Assembly (NCBI GenBank): GCA_965368405.1
Contig: CBDUMS010000001.1
Location: forward strand, 1-64,000
Reading direction: 5' to 3'
DNA from: S012-113 sp965368405
GTDB lineage: Bacteria > Bacteroidota > Bacteroidia > Cytophagales > Cyclobacteriaceae
DNA: 64,000 nucleotides
Part shown: positions 11,983 through 20,616 of the stretch, one piece after another
How positions within the stretch are numbered: the first letter of the stretch is position 1
Layout: each line of letters begins with the position of its first letter
The notes under the pieces: generated by a model
The model's database searches: none
What the model was told of the DNA's origin: nothing
The model's input: only the letters and a program-made list of their open reading frames with translations
Made by a program: the position numbers and the translations under genes

Positions 11983-13236
11983 TTGAGCTTACGAAGAGTT
12001 GTTGTAACCGGAATCGGTGCCATAACACCATTAGGTAATAATGTTCCAGATTATTGGAACGGACTTATTAATGGAGTTAGTGGTGCGTCTCGAATCACTC
12101 GATTTGATCCAGAAAAATTCAAAACCCAGTTCGCTTGCGAAGTAAAAGGTTTTGATCCCGATGAATTCTTTGGTCGAAAAGAAGCCCGTAAACAAGACGG
12201 GTTCACGCAGTACGCTATGGTGTGCAGCGAAGAGGCCATTAAAGATTCGGGTATTGATCTGGAAAAAATTGATCTTGATAGAGCCGGTGTAATTTGGGGT
12301 TCAGGTATTGGTGGACTTCATACTTTTCAAAAGGAAGTAGAGAGTTATGTCGATGGTGGGCGTAACCCTAGATTCAATCCCTTCTTCATACCAAAAATGA
12401 TTGCTGATATTGCAGCAGGCCATATATCAATTAAATACGGATTTAGAGGTCCGAATTTTGTAACTGTTTCGGCTTGCGCTTCGGCTTCTAATGCCATAAT
12501 AGACACACTAAATTATATTCGACTGGGTATAATGGACATTGGTATCTCTGGCGGATCTGAAGCAGCTGTAACAGAAGCAGGAATTGGTGGATTTAGCTCT
12601 ATGAAAGCTCTTTCTGAGCGAAATGACGCACCTGAACCAGCTTCACGGCCGTTCGACAAGGAGCGTGATGGATTCGTGTTGGGCGAAGGAGGTGCAGCAT
12701 TAATTCTCGAAGAATATGAGCATGCTAAGGCACGAGGAGCAAAAATCTATGCAGAAATCATAGGTGGAGGCATGTCAGCGGATGCTCATCATATTACGGC
12801 TCCACATCCTGAAGGTCTCGGAGCACGAAAAGTAATGCAAAATGCACTTAATAATGCTGAGCTCGTGCCAGAAGCAGTTGATTATATTAATGTTCACGGC
12901 ACCTCTACTCCACTTGGAGATATTAGCGAAGTTCTGGCAATTAAAAGTGTTTTTGGTCAACATGCATACAAACTAAATGTAAGCTCAACCAAATCTATGA
13001 CAGGACATTTGCTGGGTGCGGCAGGTGCAGTTGAGGCTGTGGCTTCTATCCTTGCAATCAAAAATCAAATTGTCCCTCCTACCATCAATCATTTTGTGGA
13101 CGATGAAAACCTTGATCCGAAGATTAACTTCACATTTAATAAGGCTCAAGAACGTGAAATCAATGTTGCCTTGAGCAACACTTTTGGATTTGGTGGTCAT
13201 AATACATCAATTATATTCCGCAAAATGGAGGATTAG
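11983..13236 (+). CDS. fabF: Beta-ketoacyl-ACP synthase II
   Basis: Elongating condensing enzyme of type II fatty acid synthesis, joining malonyl-ACP to acyl-ACP. The 417-residue protein has the catalytic cysteine in TVSACASASNAI (near 165), the two histidines in NVHGTSTPLGD and STKSMTGHLLGAAGA, and the C-terminal FGFGGHN. The start is TTG 11983 (MSLRRVVVTGIG); no in-frame ATG gives a full-length enzyme. It overlaps the GTG of rnc by one base. Confidence 0.97.
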   Translation: MSLRRVVVTGIGAITPLGNNVPDYWNGLINGVSGASRITRFDPEKFKTQFACEVKGFDPDEFFGRKEARKQDGFTQYAMVCSEEAIKDSGIDLEKIDLDRAGVIWGSGIGGLHTFQKEVESYVDGGRNPRFNPFFIPKMIADIAAGHISIKYGFRGPNFVTVSACASASNAIIDTLNYIRLGIMDIGISGGSEAAVTEAGIGGFSSMKALSERNDAPEPASRPFDKERDGFVLGEGGAALILEEYEHAKARGAKIYAEIIGGGMSADAHHITAPHPEGLGARKVMQNALNNAELVPEAVDYINVHGTSTPLGDISEVLAIKSVFGQHAYKLNVSSTKSMTGHLLGAAGAVEAVASILAIKNQIVPPTINHFVDDENLDPKINFTFNKAQEREINVALSNTFGFGGHNTSIIFRKMED

Positions 13237-13988
13237 TGAATAGGCTCCTGACATACGTCACTAACCTTTTCAAATCCTATTCCCCCGAAGAGAAAAAATT
13301 AGTTCTTGCTGTAAAGGCAATTGTGGGCACCCGTCCGCGCAATCTTAAACTATACTCTTTAGCAACACTCCATACTTCACTTAGCAATAAAAATGAGAAA
13401 GGGTATCGCCCTTCGAATGAACGTCTGGAATATCTTGGAGACGCGATCTTAAGTGCTGTAGTGGCCGACTATCTATTTAAAAAATATCCCTTCAAGGACG
13501 AAGGGTTTCTAACCGAAATTCGTTCTAGAATTGTAAATCGAGAGTCATTAAATAATCTGGGGAAAAAGTTGGGGCTGAACGTGATCATTAAAGTTGATTC
13601 TCAAAAAAAGGGAATGTACACACATAAATCGCTTTATGGCGACGCCCTGGAAGCTATAATTGGTGCCGTCTATCTCGATAAAGGATTCAAGTTTTGTAGG
13701 AGCTTTATTATTAATAAATTAATTGAGCCAAATTATAATATTGATTTGCTGATAAGAACCAATTCAAACTATAAGAGTCAGTTGATTGAATGGGCACAAA
13801 AATCATCGAAGATAATTCGATTCGATTCAAAAGAGATTCAAGAACAAGGGCAACATCGAGAATTTGAAGTTAGTGTCTACCTCGATAATACCCTTGAACA
13901 AAAAGGCTATGGGCCTAATAAAAAGAAGGCAGAACAAACTGCATCGCGTAAGCTTTTAGAAAACTTAGATCAGACTGAATCAGAGTAG
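13236..13988 (+). CDS. rnc: Ribonuclease III
   Basis: Double-strand-specific endoribonuclease that processes rRNA and other duplex RNA. The 250-residue protein has the RNase III signature ERLEYLGDAILSAVV (near 62-76), the second acidic motif GDALEAIIGAVYLDKG, and a C-terminal double-stranded RNA binding domain (about 178-245, with GYGPNKKKAEQTAS). Start is GTG overlapping the fabF stop by one base. nadE begins immediately after its stop, so this is a tight operon. Confidence 0.96.
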   Translation: MNRLLTYVTNLFKSYSPEEKKLVLAVKAIVGTRPRNLKLYSLATLHTSLSNKNEKGYRPSNERLEYLGDAILSAVVADYLFKKYPFKDEGFLTEIRSRIVNRESLNNLGKKLGLNVIIKVDSQKKGMYTHKSLYGDALEAIIGAVYLDKGFKFCRSFIINKLIEPNYNIDLLIRTNSNYKSQLIEWAQKSSKIIRFDSKEIQEQGQHREFEVSVYLDNTLEQKGYGPNKKKAEQTASRKLLENLDQTESE

Positions 13989-15830
13989 ATGAAAATTGCT
14001 GCAGCTTCGCTCAATCAAACGCCGTTCGAATGGGAGAATAATAAGCTCAATATAATAAAGGCGATTAAAACGGCTCAAAGCGAGCAGGCCGATTTATTAT
14101 GCCTGCCTGAGTTGTGTATCACGGGTTATGGATGCGAAGATCTTTTTTTGCATGAATGGGTTTCGAATAAAGCTATTGCCCTCCTTCAGGAAATCGTTCC
14201 ACTTACGCAAGCTATTACCATAACACTTGGGTTGCCCCTACATTTCAAAGGCAAGATATACAATACTATCGCACTTGTTGGAAATGGTAAAATTCTTGGT
14301 TTTCAAGCGAAACAAAATCTCCCTAAAGATGGAATTCATTATGAGCCTCGTTGGTTTAACGAATGGCCCTCTGAAAAACTAGCGTCAATTGATATTGATG
14401 GAACAGACTATCCCTTTGGAGACAAGATATATTCGATAAATGACATAAAAATAGGCTTTGAGATTTGTGAAGATGCCTGGGTAGAGGACCGGCCAGCCTG
14501 TAAATTGATTAAAAAGGGAGTAGATATAATACTTAACCCAAGTGCGAGCCATTTTGCCTTAAAAAAATCCCTTTTCAGAGAAAACAAGGTCATTGAAGCT
14601 TCCAAAGAATTTAATTGCGCCTACGTTTTCGCCAATCAATTAGGTAACGAATCCGGAAGAGTTATCTATGATGGCGATGCCTTAATTGCTTTTAAAGGAG
14701 AGCTGCTCGCTAGTTCTGCATTATATTCATTCCATGACATTGAAATAACCTATTCAACAATAAACTTCGATACACATACTGTAGAACAGGGTGATTTAAA
14801 AGCAATACATGGTTCTGAAGAAGAACAGTTCACGGCTGCTGTTTCCTTAGGATTGTTCGATTATCTTAGGAAAAGCTATAGTAAAGGTTTCGTACTGTCA
14901 TTAAGTGGTGGTGCCGATTCTTCTACCAGCCTCGTGCTATTACATCAGATGGTTTCAAGGAGTGTCGCCGCACTAGGGATGCCAGAGTTTCTTTCTAAAG
15001 TACACCTTGCAGAAAAAGAAATTAAAAATATTGATTCGCTTTTTAACAGGTTAGTCATCGTAGCCTACCAAGGTACCAGCAATTCGAGCTCAGACACACT
15101 CGAATCAGCAAAAAAATTAGCCGAGAGTGTTCATGCTAAGTTTTTACAATGGTCTATCGAAGACAATTACACCCATTCGGTTGAAATAATAGAGCAGGCC
15201 ATTAATCGTAAGCTTACCTGGGATACAGACGACATCACCCTTCAGAATATTCAGGCTCGGAGTCGCTCCCCATTAATTTGGATGCTGGCCAACCTTAGCA
15301 ATAGCCTATTAATCACTACATCAAATCGAAGTGAAGGATCTGTTGGCTATGCAACGATGGATGGTGATACCAGCGGGAGCCTTGCCCCTATTGCAGGAGT
15401 AAGCAAACCTTTCATTCTAAATTGGTTGCGATGGGCCGAAAAAGAATTAGGCTATGACGCCTTATCTTATGTTAACAAACTGACGCCAACTGCAGAACTT
15501 CGGCCGACTGCATATGACCAGTCTGACGAAGATGACCTAATGCCATACAAGGTATTAAATACCATTGAAGAACTATTTATTAAACAAAAGCTTCCACCAG
15601 AGCAGATATTCAATCGCTTGACAGAATCCCTTACAGAAAGTGTGGCGGCGCAGTATACAATCCGTTTTTTTGATCTATGGGCTAAAAACCAGTGGAAGCG
15701 TGAACGACTAGCCCCCTCGTTTCATATTGCCGATTATAATGTAGACCCCAGATCCTGGATGAGATTCCCAATTCTATCTGGCGCCTTCAAGCACGAGTTA
15801 GAAGTTATTCGACGTAAAATAAAAAAGTAA
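13989..15830 (+). CDS. nadE: Glutamine-dependent NAD+ synthetase
   Basis: Amidates nicotinic acid adenine dinucleotide to NAD+, using ammonia made from glutamine. The 613-residue protein has an N-terminal nitrilase-type glutaminase domain with the triad E41 (CLPELCITGYG), a lysine in QAKQNLPKDG and a cysteine in GFEICEDAW, then a C-terminal synthetase domain with the ATP-pyrophosphatase loop LSLSGGADSS near 302. The two-domain form implies glutamine rather than free ammonia as donor. ATG start directly after the rnc stop. Confidence 0.96.
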   Translation: MKIAAASLNQTPFEWENNKLNIIKAIKTAQSEQADLLCLPELCITGYGCEDLFLHEWVSNKAIALLQEIVPLTQAITITLGLPLHFKGKIYNTIALVGNGKILGFQAKQNLPKDGIHYEPRWFNEWPSEKLASIDIDGTDYPFGDKIYSINDIKIGFEICEDAWVEDRPACKLIKKGVDIILNPSASHFALKKSLFRENKVIEASKEFNCAYVFANQLGNESGRVIYDGDALIAFKGELLASSALYSFHDIEITYSTINFDTHTVEQGDLKAIHGSEEEQFTAAVSLGLFDYLRKSYSKGFVLSLSGGADSSTSLVLLHQMVSRSVAALGMPEFLSKVHLAEKEIKNIDSLFNRLVIVAYQGTSNSSSDTLESAKKLAESVHAKFLQWSIEDNYTHSVEIIEQAINRKLTWDTDDITLQNIQARSRSPLIWMLANLSNSLLITTSNRSEGSVGYATMDGDTSGSLAPIAGVSKPFILNWLRWAEKELGYDALSYVNKLTPTAELRPTAYDQSDEDDLMPYKVLNTIEELFIKQKLPPEQIFNRLTESLTESVAAQYTIRFFDLWAKNQWKRERLAPSFHIADYNVDPRSWMRFPILSGAFKHELEVIRRKIKK

Positions 15831-15841
15831 AAAGGTAGTTC

Positions 15842-15849
15842 TATATTTG
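15842..15849 (+). promoter_or_regulatory. -7 promoter element TATATTTG for lgt
   Basis: Exact TAnnTTTG match in the short gap after nadE, giving a leader of about 30 bases to the lgt ATG. No clear -33 TTG at the usual distance. Confidence 0.5.
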
Positions 15850-15886
15850 CAGAAGTTCTTATTCGAACGAAGAGTTAATACTAATT

Positions 15887-17071
15887 ATGCATACACTTTC
15901 TTATATCATCTGGAACTTCGATCCAGAATTATACTCGGGCACACCTACAATACGATGGTACGGTTTGTTTTTTGCTCTCGGGTTTTTACTCAGTCAGCAG
16001 GTACTGTTTTATATCTACAAAAATGAATCGGATGGCTCGATTGAGGCTAAGAAAAATGCAGAGAGATTAGTTGAAAACATGACCGTTTACATGATCATCG
16101 CCACAATTCTTGGGGCAAGATTAGGTCATGTAATCTTCTATCAACCGCAAGATTATTTTACCAGTTTCGAAGGTATTATTAGGATATTTAATATTAGAGA
16201 AGGCGGGTTAGCTAGCCACGGAGCGGCAATTTCAATTATCCTTGTTCTCTATCTCTTCGCAAATTATCGCTTCAATATAAAGGAAGGGAAGCTGTCTAAA
16301 TTGTTTTTCCTCAAAACTGACCGGGGGTATAATCAATTACAGATAATGGATCGCATTGTAATTGTTGTAGCCCTTACCGGAGCACTAATTCGTTTTGGTA
16401 ATTTTACAAATTCAGAAATAATAGGCATTCCCACAGAATCAGAGAAAGGCGTTGTTTTCGCCAGAGATATCACCGATCTGTTTATTACGCACTCAGGACA
16501 AAACGGCTACGTCGAGAAAATCGACTATCGAAAGAACGATAAAGCATCACTAAATGCAGCCGGACACGTGCCAATTTACATCTATATCGAGTTTAAAAAG
16601 CGCAATTACGAACGTGCAGACCTTGTTAATTATTTAGAAACAGTTAATGGCCTTTTAAGTGGTCGATGGGCAGATAAACACATAGACGAACCCATTACAC
16701 ACAAACTGGACTATGATTTAGTGCAGGGTAGCGATGGGTCTTACACGGCCCGAATAGCGACCTTTGGCATTGCCCGTCATCCGGCTCAATTATATGAGTC
16801 TATTTCTACTTTTTTATTGTTTGTGATTCTTATGCTAATCTGGCGGATAAAACGAAGAGAAACTATGCCAGGATTATTATTTAGTGTATTCTTCATACTG
16901 CTCTTTACGGCCAGGTTCTTTCATGAGTTCATTAAAGAAAACCAAGTAGCCTTTGAGGATGATCTCACCCTAAATATGGGTCAATGGCTCAGCATACCCA
17001 TGGTGCTCCTTGGTGTAATTACCCTGCTTATTCAAATAAAAAGAACCAAAAATCAAGGCACCGGGTCATAG
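15887..17071 (+). CDS. lgt: Prolipoprotein diacylglyceryl transferase, long form
   Basis: Inner-membrane enzyme that moves diacylglyceryl from phosphatidylglycerol onto the lipobox cysteine of prolipoproteins. Core motifs are IREGGLASHGAAI (near 103-115), IRFGNFTNSEIIG (near 167) and RHPAQLYES (near 296). Several membrane helices are visible at both ends. The protein is 394 residues, well above the usual 260-290, because about 127 residues separate the GNF and HPAQLYE motifs; this soluble-looking insert (with YIYIEFKKRNYERADL) is probably periplasmic. The end overlaps convergent yidD by 19 bases. Confidence 0.95.
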   Translation: MHTLSYIIWNFDPELYSGTPTIRWYGLFFALGFLLSQQVLFYIYKNESDGSIEAKKNAERLVENMTVYMIIATILGARLGHVIFYQPQDYFTSFEGIIRIFNIREGGLASHGAAISIILVLYLFANYRFNIKEGKLSKLFFLKTDRGYNQLQIMDRIVIVVALTGALIRFGNFTNSEIIGIPTESEKGVVFARDITDLFITHSGQNGYVEKIDYRKNDKASLNAAGHVPIYIYIEFKKRNYERADLVNYLETVNGLLSGRWADKHIDEPITHKLDYDLVQGSDGSYTARIATFGIARHPAQLYESISTFLLFVILMLIWRIKRRETMPGLLFSVFFILLFTARFFHEFIKENQVAFEDDLTLNMGQWLSIPMVLLGVITLLIQIKRTKNQGTGS

Positions 17072-17283
17072 CCGCTGTCTCCCCATGGGTGGCATTTAGA
17101 AATACGTTTTGCCCCTAACTGCGTCCCTTTTAGAACTCCATGTTTAAGGATTGCCTGTTTGGTATATTCGGAACAGGTTGGTGTAAAGCGACAAGAGGAT
17201 GGAAAAAGAGGAGAAATTGCGTACTGATAGAAAAGCACAGGTAGCGTAAATATCTTCCTCAATAAGATTTTAGCTTTCGCCAT
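17053..17283 (-). CDS. yidD: Membrane protein insertion efficiency factor YidD
   Basis: A 76-residue protein with the family core YQYAISPLFPSSCRFTPTCSEYTKQAI and the conserved end KCHPWGDSGYDPVP. Known: small membrane-associated protein with an N-terminal amphipathic helix that helps YidC-dependent insertion. ATG start. It is the last gene of the porX-tsaE-ald-yidD operon, two bases after ald. Confidence 0.95.
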   Translation of the reverse strand: MAKAKILLRKIFTLPVLFYQYAISPLFPSSCRFTPTCSEYTKQAILKHGVLKGTQLGAKRISKCHPWGDSGYDPVP

Positions 17284-17285
17284 AA

Positions 17286-18512
17286 TTATAATCGAGCTGC
17301 TCTGAATAGGGAGATATCCTTATAGGGCAATTTATAACGTCGGGCCAGGTCGAAGTTCGCCAGCCCTCCTTTATAAGCATATACACCTTTCATAAACCAA
17401 CTATGGGTAAATATCATATCTTCAATATTACCCTCCTCGCCTGCTCTTAATATAGTTGGCGTGAAAATATTACTTAAGGCCATAGATGCCGTCTTAGCAA
17501 CCCGAGAAGTTACATTAGGTACGCAATAATGAATAACACCATGCTTTCTAAAAGATGGTTTATCTAAGGTTGTCATTTCTGATGTTTCAACACATCCACC
17601 CTGATCGATACTCAAATCTATAATTACCGCTCCCTCTTTCATCTCGGCAACCATCTCTTCGGTTACGACAATACGATTTCTTCCTTTATCGGGCCGTAGT
17701 GCGCCAATAAAAACATCCGCTGATTGCAAGGTCCTCGATAAAAGAGCAGAATCTATTGTACTCGTAAAAACCTGAAAGTTTAGCGCATGTTTAATACGAC
17801 CAAGCTTGTAGATATGATTATCGAAGATCTTCACGTCGGCTCCCATCCCAAAAGCAGATCGTGCCGCATATTCGGCAACAGTACCACCTCCAAGTATTAC
17901 AACTTGGGTTGGCGGCACTCCAGTGATCCCTCCTAATATTACACCTAGGCCATTGGCTGAAGTCGATAAATACTCTGATGCGATCTGGATAGCGGTTGTG
18001 CCTGCTATTTCACTCATAGCCCGCGTTATGGGTTGGCCTCCAGCTTTATCTTCGATATACTCATAGGCAATCGCAATAACTTTCTTCTCAATAAGCTTTT
18101 CGAAATAACTCCGGTCTTTATGAACCAGATTCAGGGCAGAAATTAGTATCTGATTAGGTTTCAGGTAATCAATTTCAGCATCTGTGGGCGGCTCAATCTT
18201 GAGGATAACATTGGCCTCATAAACCTCTTTCGTGTTACGGACAACCTTAGCACCGGCATCGCTGTACATTTGATCGCTAAAATTTGCAGCCGCTCCTGCG
18301 CCCGCCTCAACCCAAATCTGATGACCTTCATTTACGATGAGAGCAACAGCATCGGGTGTAAGCGTAATTCGATTTTCATTGAGTGAAACTTCACTGGGCA
18401 TACCAATGAAGAGTGACTTTTTCCTAGAATCTACAGCAGCAAGTTTTTCTTGAGGGTATAGTTTTGTCTCTTCCGCGAGCTGCTCAAAACCAGATTGTTT
18501 ACTGGGCCCCAT
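17286..18512 (-). CDS. ald: Alanine dehydrogenase
   Basis: A 408-residue member of the alanine dehydrogenase/transhydrogenase alpha family, which interconverts alanine and pyruvate plus ammonia with NAD(H). Motifs: GMPSEVSLNENRITLTPDAV (33-52), a Rossmann segment VILGGGTVAEYAARSAFGMGA (about 208-228), and DLSIDQGGCVETS near 300. An extra N-terminal stretch of about 30 residues precedes the usual family start and is rich in polar residues. ATG start. It overlaps tsaE by 14 bases, indicating coupling. Transhydrogenase alpha activity is less likely because no beta subunit lies nearby. Confidence 0.9.
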   Translation of the reverse strand: MGPSKQSGFEQLAEETKLYPQEKLAAVDSRKKSLFIGMPSEVSLNENRITLTPDAVALIVNEGHQIWVEAGAGAAANFSDQMYSDAGAKVVRNTKEVYEANVILKIEPPTDAEIDYLKPNQILISALNLVHKDRSYFEKLIEKKVIAIAYEYIEDKAGGQPITRAMSEIAGTTAIQIASEYLSTSANGLGVILGGITGVPPTQVVILGGGTVAEYAARSAFGMGADVKIFDNHIYKLGRIKHALNFQVFTSTIDSALLSRTLQSADVFIGALRPDKGRNRIVVTEEMVAEMKEGAVIIDLSIDQGGCVETSEMTTLDKPSFRKHGVIHYCVPNVTSRVAKTASMALSNIFTPTILRAGEEGNIEDMIFTHSWFMKGVYAYKGGLANFDLARRYKLPYKDISLFRAARL

Positions 18513-18945
18513 GGTTTATTAGTTTATAGTTACGGTCATCGTTCTTTCCAAAAGTAATATGAATCTTCAGGTAATCAGCTGGAAGAAGATCAAGAATTAT
18601 ATCTGGCCATTCAATGAAACAATATTTATTGGAATAGAAATACTCCTCCACCCCTACATTCAACGCTTCTTCTAATGATTTAACCCTATAAAAATCAAAA
18701 TGGTAGACCGGGTTTCCTTTGGCATTATATTCATTAACGATTGAAAATGTTGGACTCGAAACTGTATCATCAACACCCAGCCGGTCACATAAGGCTTTAA
18801 TCAAAGTGGTCTTACCTGCTCCCATTTCACCTTCAAGTATACAAATTTTTCGTCCTTGTAAGTTCTTGATTATAAGCTCGGACACCTCATCTAAGTTATT
18901 CGCCAGGGAAGCCTGTACTTCAATGAGCTCCATTTTATTATCCAT
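18499..18945 (-). CDS. tsaE: tRNA threonylcarbamoyladenosine biosynthesis ATPase TsaE
   Basis: ATPase needed with TsaB, TsaC and TsaD to make t6A37 in ANN-decoding tRNAs. The 148-residue protein has the Walker A loop EGEMGAGKTT (near 39-48), the switch SSPTFSIVNEY and the family marker HFDFYR. It overlaps porX by 8 bases and ald by 14, so it is embedded in a translationally coupled operon. ATG start. Confidence 0.95.
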   Translation of the reverse strand: MDNKMELIEVQASLANNLDEVSELIIKNLQGRKICILEGEMGAGKTTLIKALCDRLGVDDTVSSPTFSIVNEYNAKGNPVYHFDFYRVKSLEEALNVGVEEYFYSNKYCFIEWPDIILDLLPADYLKIHITFGKNDDRNYKLINHGAQ

Positions 18946-20494
18946 TGCGTGAATTTAGAGAAATAAGTGGAATTATCATTTCTTCCATTGATACCCCACC
19001 GTGTTGAAACGTATCGCGATAGTATTTCACATAATAATTGTAATTATTCGGATAAGCGAAAAAATCATCCTTAAGTGCAAAAACGTACGATGACGAGACA
19101 TTCAGTTTTGGAAGATGTAATTGGCTTGGGTCTTTAACGGTAAAAACATCCTGGTTGTCGTAGGATAAATTCCTACCCTGCTTATACCTAAGATTGGTAT
19201 TCGTATTACGATCACCGATAATCTTGAAAGGTTTTTTCACTCTTATCGTACCATGATCCGTAGTAATAATAACTCGAGCTCGATGCTCGCTGATTCGTTC
19301 CAAGGTATCCAATAATGGTGAGTGATTAAACCAAGAACTCGTTAGCGATCGATAAGCCGACTCATCTGGCGCCAGCTCTTTGATCATGGCCATATCGGTT
19401 CTGGCATGCGAAAGCATATCAACAAAATTATACACGACAACATTCAGGTTATTCTTGAGTAAACTATTGACTTGATTGTAAAGGTTTTTACCTTGGTTCA
19501 CATGGATAATCTTATGATAGGACCACTTGATATCCTTATTTAAGCGTTTAAGCTGAGCCGCAAGAAATTTATCTTCGTAATTATTTTTTCCTTCGTCTAC
19601 ATCTTCACCCACCCATAGGTCAGGGTGCCTACGTTCCATTTCGTCAGGAAGCAGACCAGAAAAAATTGCGTTTCGGGCATATGCTGTGGTGGTGGGCAAA
19701 ATAGAATAATAGTCCGATTCATCATCCAGATTATATAATTCCAGGATTTTACTTTCGAGAATTTTCCATTGATCGTAGCGTAGGTTATCAATTACAATCA
19801 TAAAGACCGGATCGCCAATATCGACCACAGGCATCACGTACTTTTCTAAGATCTGATGCGATAAGAGCGGAGCATCTGACGTATTCTCAAGCCAATTTTG
19901 GTATTCGCTCATAATAAACTTAGAAAAATAGGCATTTGCCTCACTTTTTTGCATATCCAGCACTTCAGACATTCCCGTATCTTCGGTACTCGAAAACTCT
20001 AATTCCCAGTGCAGTAATTTTTTATAAACATCAGCCCATTCGGTATGATCTAAATCATCCGTAATCGTCATTGATATCTGCCTAAACTCCTTTTGATAAT
20101 CCGTCGTGGCGCGTTCGCTGACTAGTTTTTTATTTTCTAATATCTTTTTAACCGATAGTAAAATCTGGTTTGGGTTTAGCGGTTTAATGAGGTAATCTGT
20201 AATTTTAGCACCAATTGCTTCTTCCATTATTTCCTCCTCTTCATTTTTGGTAATCATTACTACAGGAAGATTCGGAAGCTTTGCCTTGATCTTGGCTAAG
20301 GCCTCTAAGCCTGACATACCCGGCATATTCTCATCAAGAAATACTACATCAAAATACTCGCTGTCACATCGGTCTAATGCATCGAATCCGCTATTTACTG
20401 CCGTAACCTCATAGCCCTTCTTCTCCAAAAACAGAATATGTGGTTTAAGTAAGTCGATTTCATCATCAGCCCAAAGTATTTTATAATTTTGCAT
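18938..20494 (-). CDS. porX: Type IX secretion two-component regulator PorX (receiver plus PglZ phosphatase)
   Basis: A 518-residue response regulator whose output is an alkaline-phosphatase-superfamily PglZ domain. The N-terminal receiver has D54 in FLDENMPGMSG; the C-terminal domain has IDNLRYDQWK, the nucleophile region PTTTAYARNA (near 265-274) and TTDHGT (near 420), which carry the zinc ligands and catalytic threonine in PorX of Porphyromonas and Flavobacterium. Known: PorX works with the kinase PorY and a sigma factor to control T9SS genes and cleaves oligonucleotide second messengers. PorY is not in the window. A T9SS cargo gene lies at 60.1-62.9 kb. ATG start; no clear -7 element was found upstream. 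Confidence 0.94.
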   Translation of the reverse strand: MQNYKILWADDEIDLLKPHILFLEKKGYEVTAVNSGFDALDRCDSEYFDVVFLDENMPGMSGLEALAKIKAKLPNLPVVMITKNEEEEIMEEAIGAKITDYLIKPLNPNQILLSVKKILENKKLVSERATTDYQKEFRQISMTITDDLDHTEWADVYKKLLHWELEFSSTEDTGMSEVLDMQKSEANAYFSKFIMSEYQNWLENTSDAPLLSHQILEKYVMPVVDIGDPVFMIVIDNLRYDQWKILESKILELYNLDDESDYYSILPTTTAYARNAIFSGLLPDEMERRHPDLWVGEDVDEGKNNYEDKFLAAQLKRLNKDIKWSYHKIIHVNQGKNLYNQVNSLLKNNLNVVVYNFVDMLSHARTDMAMIKELAPDESAYRSLTSSWFNHSPLLDTLERISEHRARVIITTDHGTIRVKKPFKIIGDRNTNTNLRYKQGRNLSYDNQDVFTVKDPSQLHLPKLNVSSSYVFALKDDFFAYPNNYNYYVKYYRDTFQHGGVSMEEMIIPLISLNSRNG

Positions 20495-20616
20495 AGTAGC
20501 TTATTAAATAAGTTGTGAAGTTAAGCATTGGATATAAATCTTTCATTAATATTAATCACAGATTCGTTAAAAGATCGTTTTATTAAACAAATTCCAAAAT
20601 CTGAGCCCCTATTCTT

